27,498 nucleotides of DNA from Propionibacteriaceae bacterium UBA6238 (GCA_002441465.1 DJWE01000020.1:3072-30569), one strand, 5' to 3'. Counted from the first letter of the stretch, positions 14,870 through 23,210 are shown. Translations and numbers: made by a program. Notes: generated by a model from the letters alone, not told the origin.

Positions 14870-15478
14870 TCAGGCCCGTCCGACCTCGACCACCCAGGTC
14901 GTATCGTCCTCGCCCGGGACGGACAGCTCGTGCAGGGCACCCGTCAGTCCGCGCGCCCGCAGCTCTACCGAGGCCTCCGCCAGCTCCTCCGCCGCGGACG
15001 ATCCCTTCAACGCCAGTAGCCGTCCACCGCGGGCCACTCGCGGCATGCACCACTCGATCAGCTTCGGCAGCGGCGCTACCGCCCGACAGGTGACCACCTC
15101 GTAGGTCTCCGAATGATCCTCGGCCCGAGCACGCACCACCTGGACGCGACCACCCAACCCCAACTCGCTGACAGCCAGTTCCAGGAAGCTCGTCCGCCGC
15201 AGCAACGAATCCAGCAAAGTGAGCCGAAGATCCGGACGCAAGATGGCGAGCGGGATGCCCGGAAGGCCGGCGCCACTGCCTACATCCAGCACCGACGCCC
15301 CCGGCGGAAACAGTGCCGCACCGGCCACCGAGTTCAGGATGTGCCGCTCCCACAACCGATCGCCCTCGCGCGGACCGATCAGTCCCCACTCAATCCCCCG
15401 ATTTGCCAATATATCGACATATCGGTTTATCACCTCACGCTCGGGGCCGAATACACCGGCCCCCGCCTCCGCGCTCAC
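14870..15478 (-). CDS. rsmG: 16S rRNA (guanine527-N7)-methyltransferase RsmG
   Basis: 202 residues, normal length. SAM-binding motif I VLDVGSGAGLPGIPLAI, LLDSLLRRTSFL with the acidic motif II, CRAVAPLPKLIEWC and the LLALKG strand are typical of RsmG (GidB). It methylates G527 in 16S rRNA; loss gives low-level streptomycin resistance in many bacteria. Start GTG overlaps the jag stop (GTGA), so translation is coupled to jag. It lies in the conserved yidC-jag-rsmG-parA order. Confidence 0.96.
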   Translation of the reverse strand: MSAEAGAGVFGPEREVINRYVDILANRGIEWGLIGPREGDRLWERHILNSVAGAALFPPGASVLDVGSGAGLPGIPLAILRPDLRLTLLDSLLRRTSFLELAVSELGLGGRVQVVRARAEDHSETYEVVTCRAVAPLPKLIEWCMPRVARGGRLLALKGSSAAEELAEASVELRARGLTGALHELSVPGEDDTTWVVEVGRA

Positions 15479-16080
15479 GCCTTCGGCAACACCACGACGC
15501 GCCGGCGCGGTTCCTCACCTTCGGACTCGCTGACCAGGCCCGCCTCCGCGACCGCGTCGTGCACGATCTTCCGCTCGAACGGATTCATCGGAGCCAGCCG
15601 AACCGGCTCACCCGTCTCGGCCACCTCAGCCACCGCCTCCTTGGCCAGCTCCTGCAGCACCTTCCGGCGCTTGTCGCGGTGCCCGGCGATATCCAGCATC
15701 AGCCGACTCCGGTGTCCGGTCTCGGTCATCACCGCGAGCCGAGCCAGCTCCTGCAATGCCTCCAGCACCTCGCCGTCCTTGCCCACCAGCAGGTCCGTCG
15801 AGGTCAGGATCGACACGTGCGCACGTCCGCCCTCGGTGTAGGTGTCGATGTCGCCGTCGAGATCGGCGATGTCGAGCAGCTCTTCCAGGTAGTCCGCCGC
15901 AATCTCGCCCTCGTTCTCCAAGGCCGACTCCTTCTTCGATCGGGGCAGTTCCTCCGCGCCCTCGACCATGTCGGCGGTCTCCGTCTCGACCACCTCGGCA
16001 GAGTCCGTCTCAACGGCTTCCGCGGCCTCGACCGTCGCCGCCTCATCGGACTCCACCACGTCGTTGTCCTGTTCTGTCAC
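15475..16080 (-). CDS. jag: Jag/KhpB-type KH and R3H RNA-binding protein
   Basis: 201 residues. A very acidic N-terminal tail (1-60), then a KH-like domain with GKDGEVLEALQ as the GxxG loop (about 80-120), and a C-terminal R3H domain (RRKVLQELAKEAVAEVAETG, then NPFERKIVHDAV with the R-x-x-x-H signature). Jag/KhpB proteins bind RNA and are encoded next to yidC in most Gram-positive bacteria; in streptococci they influence cell division. There is no jag_N domain, as usual in actinomycetes. Start GTG has GAGGAG 7 nt upstream. Confidence 0.93.
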   Translation of the reverse strand: MTEQDNDVVESDEAATVEAAEAVETDSAEVVETETADMVEGAEELPRSKKESALENEGEIAADYLEELLDIADLDGDIDTYTEGGRAHVSILTSTDLLVGKDGEVLEALQELARLAVMTETGHRSRLMLDIAGHRDKRRKVLQELAKEAVAEVAETGEPVRLAPMNPFERKIVHDAVAEAGLVSESEGEEPRRRVVVLPKA

Positions 16081-16096
16081 GTTCTACTCCTCGTTG

Positions 16097-17212
16097 CTAC
16101 TGCTTGCGGGCGGCGCGGCTGTTCTTGCGCGGCTGCTGGCGCTGAATCACCTGCCGTTGGACCGACGGTTCCGCGCTGCTCTCCGGCGCGCTCGACGCAG
16201 TCCCTGTGGCCTTCGCCGGCGTCGCACCGCCGTCACTGCCTTGCCGGGCGACCTTCGTGGGATCGTAGGCCGTCGACGTCGACGGCTTGCGGGCGCCCCT
16301 GCGCCGTGCGGCGATCTCGACAGGATCCTTGCCCTTGGCGCGCATCCGCTCCTCCCAATCCACGTAAGCGGGAGTGCCGGGAGCCGGGTTGTTGTGGATC
16401 AGGATGTACTGCTGACCCATCGTCCACAGGTTCGTGGTGAGCCAGTAGACCAACACGCCGATCGGGATGTTCACGCCCATGAACAGGTACATGAACGGGA
16501 AGAGGTAGAGCATCATCTTCTGCTGCTGCGCCATCGCGCCCGTGAGCGCCTCCGGGGGCATGTTCTTGCGCATCAACTGAAGCTGGGTGATGAACAGAAC
16601 CACCGTCATCAGCACCACCAGCGTCGCGGTCACCCACTGGGTCGCGCCGAAACCGCCCTCGATCGGCCAGAAGGTGGACGACAGCTGCGCACCGAAGATG
16701 GTCGCGTTGTGCAGCGAGGCCGCCAGCGCCGGATCCTGCTGGAAGAAGTAGCCCAGGGCCTCGTCCGGCGTTCGCGACACGCTGTTCAACACGTAGAACA
16801 AGGCCAGGAAGATCGGCATCTGAAGCAGCAGCGGCAGGCAGGACGCCATCGGGTTGACGCCCTCGTCCTTGTACAGCTTCATCGTCTCCTGACCGAGACG
16901 CTCCCGGTCATGGCCGTACTTGTCGTTCAGCTCCTTCACCTTGGGCTGAATCAGCTGCATGTTCCGCGCCGAGTTGATCTGGCGCACGAACAGCGGAATC
17001 AACGCGGTCCGGATCACCACGGTCAGCAGCACGATCGACAGTGCCCAGGTGCCACCCCAGTCGGGATCCATCCCGAGCGCGGTGAGCAGCCAGTGGAAAC
17101 CGACCAGGATGCCGGACACCGCCCAGTACAGCGGCGTCATCATCGCGCCGAGCATGCCCATGAAGTCGTCCCACAGGTTCAGTGGGAGCAATAGCAGGAT
17201 GAACGGGTTCAT
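16097..17212 (-). CDS. yidC: Membrane protein insertase YidC
   Basis: 371 residues from ATG 17212. Oxa1/YidC core with the N-terminal hairpin, LSIVLLTVVIRTALIPLFV holding the conserved arginine of the insertion groove, PLLLQMPIFLALFYVLNSV, the later helices ATLVVLMTVVLFITQLQLMR, LFPFMYLFMGVNIPIGVLVYWLTTN and a long basic C-terminal tail rich in Arg, Ser and Gln that likely contacts the ribosome. No large periplasmic P1 domain and no lipobox, as expected for an actinomycete. The open frame extends further upstream to 17620, but the extension overlaps yidD and rnpA; GAGG lies 4 nt before ATG 17212, which overlaps the yidD stop (ATGA). Confidence 0.96.
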   Translation of the reverse strand: MNPFILLLLPLNLWDDFMGMLGAMMTPLYWAVSGILVGFHWLLTALGMDPDWGGTWALSIVLLTVVIRTALIPLFVRQINSARNMQLIQPKVKELNDKYGHDRERLGQETMKLYKDEGVNPMASCLPLLLQMPIFLALFYVLNSVSRTPDEALGYFFQQDPALAASLHNATIFGAQLSSTFWPIEGGFGATQWVTATLVVLMTVVLFITQLQLMRKNMPPEALTGAMAQQQKMMLYLFPFMYLFMGVNIPIGVLVYWLTTNLWTMGQQYILIHNNPAPGTPAYVDWEERMRAKGKDPVEIAARRRGARKPSTSTAYDPTKVARQGSDGGATPAKATGTASSAPESSAEPSVQRQVIQRQQPRKNSRAARKQ

Positions 17213-17520
17213 TTCACCTCGTGGGCATGCGCACACGCCCGGTCCGGGGCCGAATCGGCCGAATGGGCTTTGGTTGCCTGCTCGACAGCCCAGGCATCGG
17301 CGGCCGGCGTGCCCGGCACGGGATCGTAGCCACCCGCTGCCCACGGATGGCAGCTGGCCAGCCGGCGGGTGGCGAGCCAGGATCCCTTCACGGCGCCGTG
17401 CACAGTCACCGCCTCCAGCGCGTAGGCCGAGCAGGACGGGTAGTACTTGCACACATTGCCGTACAGCGGACTGATTACCGCGCGGTAGACCTTCAACAGG
17501 CCGATCAGGACGTACTTCAT
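17209..17520 (-). CDS. yidD: Membrane protein insertion efficiency factor YidD
   Basis: 103 residues. KVYRAVISPLYGNVCKYYPSCSAYALEAV and the following HGAVKGSWLATRRLASCHPWAAGGYDPVP match the DUF37/YidD family, with its three cysteines and amphipathic N-terminal helix. Small membrane-associated protein that aids YidC-dependent insertion. Its ATG overlaps the rnpA stop by 4 nt and its stop overlaps yidC's ATG by 4 nt. The last 25 residues are a polar tail with no family match. Confidence 0.94.
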   Translation of the reverse strand: MKYVLIGLLKVYRAVISPLYGNVCKYYPSCSAYALEAVTVHGAVKGSWLATRRLASCHPWAAGGYDPVPGTPAADAWAVEQATKAHSADSAPDRACAHAHEVK

Positions 17521-17852
17521 GCGGCCAGCCGATCCAGGCAGATCGCCAGAGCCGAGTGGAAGTCGCCGGCCAGATCTCCCCTGGTGGCCGCGGGCAGCGC
17601 CCGAACCACCAGGTCCACACTGAATGGCGTGGACGGCAGCGATGCGGCGGCCAGGTGCCGAAGCCGACGCTTCACCCGATTGCGATGCACCGCGTTGCCC
17701 ACAGCCCTGGAGACGATGAAGCCCGCCCGCGAGTCCGCGAGCGGGGTTCGGCGCGCATGGAGCACCAAGCTGGTGCGTCCACAGCGGACGCCCTGGCGCA
17801 GCGTGTCGCGAAAATCGCCGGCGTGACGGATCCGCGACTCGGCAGGCAACAC
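17517..17852 (-). CDS. rnpA: Ribonuclease P protein component
   Basis: 111 residues from GTG 17852. The protein subunit that helps RNase P RNA cleave tRNA precursors. The RNR signature NAVHRNRVKRRLRH, the N-terminal RIRHAGDFRDTLRQGVRCGR and the central GFIVSRAVGNAVHRNR are all seen. Follows rpmH by 12 nt in the classical rpmH-rnpA operon; a strong hairpin with the rpmH stop codon in its loop lies in between. Codon 2 is Leu; the start has no clear Shine-Dalgarno. Confidence 0.95.
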   Translation of the reverse strand: MLPAESRIRHAGDFRDTLRQGVRCGRTSLVLHARRTPLADSRAGFIVSRAVGNAVHRNRVKRRLRHLAAASLPSTPFSVDLVVRALPAATRGDLAGDFHSALAICLDRLAA

Positions 17853-17857
17853 CGAAA

Positions 17858-17874
17858 GGCCGGCTCAGCCGGCC
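17858..17874. promoter_or_regulatory. Hairpin around the rpmH stop codon
   Basis: GGCCGGC-TCA-GCCGGCC, a perfect 7-bp stem; the loop is the rpmH stop codon TGA on the minus strand. Its 3' foot is 5 nt before the rnpA GTG. It could lower rnpA translation relative to rpmH, or be a processing site; no T-run, so not a classical terminator. Confidence 0.5.
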
Positions 17875-18002
17875 AGACGAACGCGGCCCCGACGACGACG
17901 GGCCGAGATGATGGCGCGCCCGGCGCGCGTGCGCATCCGCAGACGGAAGCCATGGGTGCGGCTGCGACGCCGGTTGCTCGGCTGGAAAGTGCGCTTGCTC
18001 AC
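17865..18002 (-). CDS. rpmH: 50S ribosomal protein L34
   Basis: 45 residues from GTG 18002: SKRTFQPSNRRRSRTHGFRL then RMRTRAGRAIISARRRRGR, an unmistakable L34. GGGAG lies 7 nt before the start. Diverges from dnaA across a 322-nt region. First gene of the rpmH-rnpA-yidD-yidC-jag-rsmG run. Confidence 0.98.
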   Translation of the reverse strand: MSKRTFQPSNRRRSRTHGFRLRMRTRAGRAIISARRRRGRVRLAG

Positions 18003-18179
18003 GCGAGTGCTCCCAAGTTCGATGTAATTCAGAATCAGATGCGCCCACCCGGACGCACGGATGTCGCGACAGCGACTGCCCAACTCTACGCGGCGCCAGG
18101 GAGGTCGGGCAAACCAGACACCTCGCGGACGAACCGTCGAGCCGACACGCCGTGCTGACAACATCTTCTTTCAAACTGT

Positions 18180-18209
18180 TTGCGCCCATACCCAGACCTT
18201 CGCTAGGTT
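18180..18209 (+). promoter_or_regulatory. Promoter of dnaA
   Basis: TTGCGC (18180-18185), 18 nt, TAGGTT (18204-18209). Start expected near 18216, leaving a leader of about 109 nt that contains the DnaA box, consistent with autoregulation of dnaA. Confidence 0.5.
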
Positions 18210-18264
18210 GCTCTACGGCCACAGGGGGCCGTCACCCCCGTCTTCGTGCACCCTCATGCACATC

Positions 18265-18273
18265 TGTGGACAA
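18265..18273 (-). promoter_or_regulatory. DnaA box in the dnaA leader
   Basis: TGTGGACAA, exact reverse complement of the actinobacterial consensus TTGTCCACA. Lies 52 nt upstream of the dnaA ATG. Confidence 0.75.
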
Positions 18274-18324
18274 TCGTGTGGAAACCTGGCTGGGGCAGGT
18301 AGTGAAGGAGCCGAAGCGGGACCC

Positions 18325-19719
18325 ATGTCGCAACCTCCCAGTCACAATGAACCCGTGGCCTCCGGCGATCTCGAGGCCGCGTGGTCCCACGTCTGGAGCC
18401 GATCCGACGCCGTCACCCGCGGCTGGTTGCAGGGCATGCGTCCAGTCACCGTCCACGACTCCCTGGTGATCCTCGCCGTTCCCAACGAGTTCACCCGCGA
18501 CCGCGTGGAGAGCCGGCTGCGACCGCTCATCGAGCAACAACTCTCCGAGTTCTACTCCCGTCCGATTCGACTGGCGATCGACGTCGATCCCTCGATCGGC
18601 ACCGAAGAACCCACCTTGCTCGACCAGGCCCCGACCGAGCCCGAGCCGCCCACCCCTAACCGCGCCGCCACCAACGGACGCAACGGCGACCGGCTCAACC
18701 CCAAGTACTCCTTCGAGACCTTCGTGATCGGCAACTCCAACCGCTTCGCGCACGCGGCGGCCGTCGCGGTCGCCGAAGCCCCGGGCAAGGCCTACAACCC
18801 GCTGATGATCTACGGCGACTCCGGGCTGGGCAAGACCCACTTGCTGCATGCGGTCGGGCACTACATCCGGAACTACTACGACCGGGTGAAGGTGAAGTAC
18901 GTCTCCACCGAAGAACTCACCAACGATTTCATCAACGCGGTCTCCGACAACCGGACGGCGGACTTCCGCCGCCAGTACCGCGACGTCGACGTCCTGCTGA
19001 TCGACGACATCCAGTTCCTCGAGGGCAAGATCCAGACCCAGGAGGAGTTCTTCCACACGTTCAACACCCTGCACACCGCGCAGAAGCAGATCGTGCTGAC
19101 CTCGGACCGTCCACCGAAGGCTCTCGAAGCGCTCGAGCCACGACTGCGCAGCCGCTTCGAATGGGGACTGATGACCGACATCCAGCCTCCCGACCTCGAA
19201 ACGCGGATCGCCATCCTGCGCAAGAAGGCCGCCGCCGAGCGACTCACGGCCGGTCCCGACGTGCTGGAGTTCATCGCCGCCAAGATTCAGACCAACATCC
19301 GCGAGCTCGAGGGCGCCCTGATCCGGGTCACGGCCTTCGCCAGCCTCAACCGCCAAGAGGTCGATCTCTCGCTCGCCGAAATCGTGCTGCGCGACCTCAT
19401 CCCCGAGGGAGCCGAGACCCAGATCTCCTCCACCGCGATCATGACCAACGTGGCCGACTACTTCGGGATCACCGTGGACGAGCTCTGCGGCCAGAGCCGC
19501 ACCCACGTCCTGGTCACCGCCCGCCAGATCGCGATGTACCTGTGCCGCGAGCTCACCGACCTGTCCTTGCCCAAGATCGGCCAGCTGTTCGGCGGCCGCG
19601 ACCACACCACCGTGATGCACGCCGACCGCAAGATCCGTCAGCTGCTCAGAGAGCGCCGCAGCGTGTTCAACCAGATCACCGAGCTGACCAACCGGATCAA
19701 GCAGTCACCGCTGCGCTGA
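18325..19719 (+). CDS. dnaA: Chromosomal replication initiator DnaA
   Basis: 464 residues from ATG 18325. Domain I (AAWSHVWSRSDAVTRGWLQG onward), a short linker rich in Pro/Glu (domain II, about 90-115), the AAA+ domain with Walker A GDSGLGKTH (Lys170), Walker B VLLIDDIQF, sensor II RELEGALIRV, and the DNA-binding domain with CRELTDLSLPKIGQLFGGRD and HTTVMHADRKI. Binds the 9-mers in the following intergenic region. The frame is open further upstream, but ATG 18325 is the first start that gives a normal domain I; GTG 18355 is an alternative. Shine-Dalgarno weak. Confidence 0.98.
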   Translation: MSQPPSHNEPVASGDLEAAWSHVWSRSDAVTRGWLQGMRPVTVHDSLVILAVPNEFTRDRVESRLRPLIEQQLSEFYSRPIRLAIDVDPSIGTEEPTLLDQAPTEPEPPTPNRAATNGRNGDRLNPKYSFETFVIGNSNRFAHAAAVAVAEAPGKAYNPLMIYGDSGLGKTHLLHAVGHYIRNYYDRVKVKYVSTEELTNDFINAVSDNRTADFRRQYRDVDVLLIDDIQFLEGKIQTQEEFFHTFNTLHTAQKQIVLTSDRPPKALEALEPRLRSRFEWGLMTDIQPPDLETRIAILRKKAAAERLTAGPDVLEFIAAKIQTNIRELEGALIRVTAFASLNRQEVDLSLAEIVLRDLIPEGAETQISSTAIMTNVADYFGITVDELCGQSRTHVLVTARQIAMYLCRELTDLSLPKIGQLFGGRDHTTVMHADRKIRQLLRERRSVFNQITELTNRIKQSPLR

Positions 19720-19789
19720 GCACCCCTGCGCCGGGCTCGAAGCCGGGCTCCTGCACACCGTCCGACCCCCGCGTCCACGCTGTCCCCCA

Positions 19790-20050
19790 TGCGGGTGACA
19801 ATTGTGCACCGCTGTGGAAAAGTCGGGGGATAACCCTGTGTGACTGTGGACAGCGGAGAGCGCCCATCCCGTCATCCGCAAATCCTCCCCGTGTGATTTC
19901 GACTTGTCCACAGCTGCCGTCCACAGCCGACACGCCGTCTGAACAGCCCGTTCACCCGTTGTCCACGCAATCCACACCCGCTGTTACGACGACGAATTGA
20001 GAGATATCCCTCGAACTTCAAAGTCACGGCATGCACAGTGTGGGGAAACC
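19790..20050. other. Probable chromosomal origin oriC
   Basis: The 402-nt dnaA-dnaN gap holds a cluster of DnaA boxes: TTGTCCACA (19904-19912, perfect), TTGTCCACG (19959-19967), CCGTCCACA (19917-19925), CAATCCACA (19968-19976), and on the other strand TGTGGAAAA (19813-19821), TGTGGACAG (19845-19853) and TGTGGGGAA (20039-20047). A relatively AT-rich stretch (about 19981-20028) could be the unwinding element. dnaA-dnaN is the usual oriC site in actinomycetes, and gene polarity switches nearby. TATGAT (20083-20088) is a possible -10 for dnaN, with no well-spaced -35. Confidence 0.85.
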
Positions 20051-20121
20051 TCGCTTGACCAACTGATCGCGGTCGGCGCCGATATGATCAACCGACCACG
20101 CGTGTTGAGTCCTAGGGAGCA

Positions 20122-21285
20122 ATGGTGAAGATCCGTCTCGATCGCGACGTCCTGGCTGAGGCAGTGCAGTGGGCGGCGCGCAGCCTGCCCACCCGTCCGA
20201 GCGTCCCGATTCTGGCCGGCCTACTGGTGAAGGCAGCGGACGGTCAGGTCGTCATGAGCAGCTTCGACTACGAGACCTCGGCGCAGATCACGGTCAAGGC
20301 CGAGGTGAGCGACGACGGAGTCGCCCTCGTGTCCGGTCGGTTGCTCGCTGACATCGCGCGGTCACTGCCGAACAAGCCGGTCGACATCACCTCCGACGAG
20401 ACCCGGATGGAACTCGTCTGCGGAACGGCGCGGTTCACCCTGCAGACGCTCCCCGTCGGCGACTACCCGGCCTTGCCCGAGATGCCCGAGGCGACTGGTG
20501 TGATTCCCAGCGAGGAGTTCGCGAAGGCGGTCGGCCAGGTCGTGGTCGCGGCGGGACGCGACGAGCTGCTTCCGGTCTTCACCGGCGTCCGGATGGAGAT
20601 CGAGGGCGACACCCTCTCCCTGCTGGCGACCGACCGTTACCGGATGGCGCTGAAGGAGCTCGACTGGAATCCCCGCTCGACCGGCGGCGAGGGCGCGGCC
20701 CTGGTGCCGGCGCGGGTCCTTGCCGAGACCGCGAAGAGCATGACCGCGGGGGAGACGGTCACGCTGAGCCTGTCCGCAACCGCGACCGGTGACGGCCTGA
20801 TCGGCTTCGAGGGCACCGGCGCGGCCGGCGTCCGCCAGATCACCACTCGGCTCCTGGACGGGGAGTTCCCCAAGGTGCGGCACCTGATGAACGTCCAGGC
20901 AGCGGTCGCAGTCCGGGCGAACACGGCCGAGGTGATCGCCGCGGTGAAGCGCGTGGGACTCGTGGCCGAGCGGAACACGTCGCTGCGGATGCTGATCGGC
21001 GACGGTTCGATCACGCTTGAGGCAGCGACCGGCGACCAGGCCCAGGCGGTCGAGGCGCTCGAAGCCGTGGTGGCGGACACCACGGGTGGCGGGCTGTCGA
21101 TGACCGCGGCCGGGTTCAACCCGCACTACCTCTCCGATGCGCTTGCTGCTCTGGACAGCCCTTACGTGCAGTTCTCGTTCACCCAGCCCGGCAAGCCCTG
21201 CCTGCTCACCGGCCTGAACGAGATCGACGGCGAACCGCTGGTCGACTACAAGCACGTGATCATGCTGATGCGCCTGCCTGCGTGA
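20122..21285 (+). CDS. dnaN: DNA polymerase III beta subunit (sliding clamp)
   Basis: 387 residues. Ring-forming processivity clamp with three similar domains: MVKIRLDRDVLAEAVQWAAR onward, SEEFAKAVGQVVVAAGRDELLPVFTG at the start of domain 2, and the C-terminal NPHYLSDALAALDSPYVQFS and HVIMLMRLPA, the usual last residues. GGGAG lies 2 nt before the A of ATG 20122. Follows oriC directly; recF comes 85 nt later. Confidence 0.98.
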   Translation: MVKIRLDRDVLAEAVQWAARSLPTRPSVPILAGLLVKAADGQVVMSSFDYETSAQITVKAEVSDDGVALVSGRLLADIARSLPNKPVDITSDETRMELVCGTARFTLQTLPVGDYPALPEMPEATGVIPSEEFAKAVGQVVVAAGRDELLPVFTGVRMEIEGDTLSLLATDRYRMALKELDWNPRSTGGEGAALVPARVLAETAKSMTAGETVTLSLSATATGDGLIGFEGTGAAGVRQITTRLLDGEFPKVRHLMNVQAAVAVRANTAEVIAAVKRVGLVAERNTSLRMLIGDGSITLEAATGDQAQAVEALEAVVADTTGGGLSMTAAGFNPHYLSDALAALDSPYVQFSFTQPGKPCLLTGLNEIDGEPLVDYKHVIMLMRLPA

Positions 21286-21370
21286 CGGGCTACCGGTCCC
21301 CGAGGAGCGTTGGCGCGGAACGAGCGGACGCGTCCCGAAGGGCCCTCGACAGCGAACAGGGAGTCGTGAG

Positions 21371-22648
21371 GTGTTCGTCACTCACCTGAGCCTGGCCGAC
21401 TTCCGCTCCTACCCCGGTGCCGAAGTGCCACTGGGTGCGGGCGTCACCGTGTTCACCGGCGCGAACGGGCAAGGCAAGACGAACCTCGTCGAAGCGGTCG
21501 AGTTCCTGGCCACACTGGGCTCCCACCGGGTCGCCACGGAGGCGCCGCTGGTGCGGGCGGGCGCGGAGCGGGCGATCGTACGGGCCCGCGTGCAGGCGTC
21601 CCTGGAGGACTCGCGCACCCTGCTGCTGGAGCTCGAGGTGATTCCGGGCCGGGCGAACAAGGCATCGTTGAACCGGTCGCCGCTGCGCCGCCCGCGGGAT
21701 CTTCTCGGTGCGTTGCGGGTGGTCATGTTCTCCCCGGAGGACCTGGCCATCGTGAAGGGCGACCCCGGTGAACGGCGACGGTTCATCGACGAACTGGTCG
21801 TCGCTCGGTGGCCGCGGATGGCCGGCGTCCGGGCCGACTACGACCGGGTCGTGAAGCAACGCTCCACGCTGCTGAAGTCGCTGTCGGGCCGCGGGCCGCG
21901 TGCGATGAGCGCCGACGTCGCCGCCACCTTGGACGTGTGGGACGGCCAGCTCGCCGGATTCGGTGCCGAGATCGTGGCGGCGCGACTGGCGACCCTCACC
22001 GAGCTCCGTCCGCACCTGCTCGCCGCCTACGCCGACATCGCCCCGACCAACAACGTGGCCGGCATCGAGTACAAGTCGTCCTCGCTCCATTCGGCGGTCC
22101 CTGACGAGCCGGGCAGCGACGAACCGGGCAGCGACGAACCGGCGTCACGAAGGGTGGAGAGCCTCACCACCGCCGAACTGGTCGACGCCCTCACCGAGCG
22201 GATGCGTGAACGTCGCGGCGAGGAGATCGCTCGAGGCCTGTGTCTGGTTGGGCCGCACCGCGACGATCTCAGCCTGACTCTTGGAGACCTGCCCACGAAG
22301 GGATACGCCTCCCACGGGGAGTCGTGGTCGACCGCCCTCGCGTTGCGCCTGGCGTCCTTCGGGCTGCTGCGCGCCGACGGCGTCGAACCGGTGCTGGTGC
22401 TGGACGATGTGTTCGCCGAACTGGACGAATCGCGCCGCGACCGCCTGGCCGAACTGGTCGCCGATGCCGAGCAGGTGCTGATCACCGCCGCGGTCGCCGC
22501 CGACGTCCCCGCGCGTCTGGCGGGTCGTCGTTTCGCGGTGCAGGCTGGACAGGTGCTGCCCACAGAATCGGTCCCCGAGCAGGCCGGTACCGAACCCCCG
22601 GAGGGGCAACCGTCCCGACAGGACGCCGAGGGAGCCGGCGATGACTGA
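21371..22648 (+). CDS. recF: DNA replication/repair protein RecF
   Basis: 425 residues from GTG 21371, with GGGAG 9 nt upstream. SMC-like ATPase that loads RecA at gaps: HLSLADFRSYPGAEV, Walker A TGANGQGKTNLVEAVEF (Lys36), VVMFSPEDLAIVKGDP, GPHRDDLSL, the family signature KGYASHGESWSTALALRLA and Walker B VLVLDDVFAELDE. The C-terminal 40 residues are a Pro/Glu-rich tail not usual in RecF, and an internal DEPGS repeat is present (residues 245-259). The stop overlaps the next gene by 8 nt. Confidence 0.96.
   Translation: MFVTHLSLADFRSYPGAEVPLGAGVTVFTGANGQGKTNLVEAVEFLATLGSHRVATEAPLVRAGAERAIVRARVQASLEDSRTLLLELEVIPGRANKASLNRSPLRRPRDLLGALRVVMFSPEDLAIVKGDPGERRRFIDELVVARWPRMAGVRADYDRVVKQRSTLLKSLSGRGPRAMSADVAATLDVWDGQLAGFGAEIVAARLATLTELRPHLLAAYADIAPTNNVAGIEYKSSSLHSAVPDEPGSDEPGSDEPASRRVESLTTAELVDALTERMRERRGEEIARGLCLVGPHRDDLSLTLGDLPTKGYASHGESWSTALALRLASFGLLRADGVEPVLVLDDVFAELDESRRDRLAELVADAEQVLITAAVAADVPARLAGRRFAVQAGQVLPTESVPEQAGTEPPEGQPSRQDAEGAGDD
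22103..22144 (+). repeat. 15-bp tandem repeat inside recF
   Basis: GACGAGCCGGGCAGC, GACGAACCGGGCAGC and a partial GACGAACCGGCG encode DEPGS-DEPGS-DEPAS. In frame, multiples of three, so copy number could change without breaking recF. Confidence 0.8.
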
Positions 22649-23117
22649 CCAGCCTCGCGACCATGACCCGCAAGGCATGGACGTCGCTCGTCGGATCGCC
22701 AGGGCCGCGCGCGGGGCTGCGCCGAAGTCGGCGCCGAAGAAGCGTCCGTCCAGCCCAAGGACCGACGAGCCCACGTTGCTCGGTGACCTGCTCAAGGAGG
22801 TCATCGAGGAAGAGGGCTGGACGCGGGAAGTCAACATCCACCAACTGCTCGCCCGCTGGCCCGCGCTGGTGGGACCGGTGAACGCCGCGCACTCCCAACC
22901 AGTCGGCTATTCCGACACCGTGCTCACCGTCCGCGCGGAGTCGTCCACCTGGGCGTCCTCGCTGCGCACGATCGCTCCTCAGCTCGTCGCGGTTCTGAAC
23001 GAACAGCTCGGCCAGGGCACGGTGACCAGGGTGACGGTGATCGGTCCCGAGGCACCCAGCTGGAAGAAGGGACACCGCTCAGTGCCAGGACGCGGCCCGC
23101 GCGATACCTACGGCTGA
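22641..23117 (+). CDS. DciA-like protein (DUF721)
   Basis: 158 residues. A basic, flexible N-terminal stretch (about 1-50: ARRIARAARGAAPKSAPKKR), then the DUF721 core: LLGDLLKEVIEEEGWTREVN, LLARWPALVGPVNAAHSQPV, GYSDTVLTVRAESSTWASSL and LVAVLNEQLGQGTVTRVTVI. The ARWPALVG motif and the recF-gyrB position are those of DciA-type proteins, which in many bacteria without DnaC help load the replicative helicase. Overlaps recF by 8 nt. Followed after 24 nt by a GGGGAC palindrome. Confidence 0.85.
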   Translation: MTDQPRDHDPQGMDVARRIARAARGAAPKSAPKKRPSSPRTDEPTLLGDLLKEVIEEEGWTREVNIHQLLARWPALVGPVNAAHSQPVGYSDTVLTVRAESSTWASSLRTIAPQLVAVLNEQLGQGTVTRVTVIGPEAPSWKKGHRSVPGRGPRDTYG

Positions 23118-23141
23118 GCGCCCGGCGGCGCTTCGGACCAC

Positions 23142-23202
23142 CTGGGGACGGTTCCTATCTCGGTCCACGGTGGAGATGGACCGAGATAGGAACCGTCCCC
23201 AG
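23142..23202. repeat. Long palindromic element, copy 2 (26-bp perfect arms)
   Basis: Left arm 23142-23167, right arm 23177-23202, 9-nt loop. Same family as 1163-1218 and 24809-24873: GGGGACGGTTCC, centre TATCT, then CGGTCCA. The left flank CGGACCACCTGGGG closely matches the flank of copy 3 (CGGACCAACCTGGGG), so homology extends beyond the stem. Sits between the DUF721 gene and the clpP pair and may end the former's transcript. Confidence 0.9.
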
Positions 23203-23210
23203 CTTGGGCG

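Larger units (their letters stand above)
18003..18324. promoter_or_regulatory. Divergent rpmH/dnaA control region
   Basis: 322 nt without a gene. It holds the dnaA promoter (18180-18209), a DnaA box TGTGGACAA (18265-18273) and a box-like TGTGGAAAC (18277-18285). The rpmH side has a TTACAT/TACATC -10 candidate about 25 nt upstream of rpmH, without a clear -35. Confidence 0.6.

Noticed and set aside
16097..17620. Longer yidC reaching 507 residues
   Set aside because: The extension lies out of frame over yidD and the end of rnpA; the internal ATG 17212 has GAGG upstream and gives the normal YidC start.
18061..18324. dnaA starting up to 88 codons earlier
   Set aside because: That stretch carries the dnaA promoter and DnaA boxes and its translation has no DnaA domain I content.
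20055..20088. TTGACC ... TATGAT as a dnaN promoter
   Set aside because: The spacing is 22 nt, too long for a standard promoter; only the TATGAT is kept as a possible -10.
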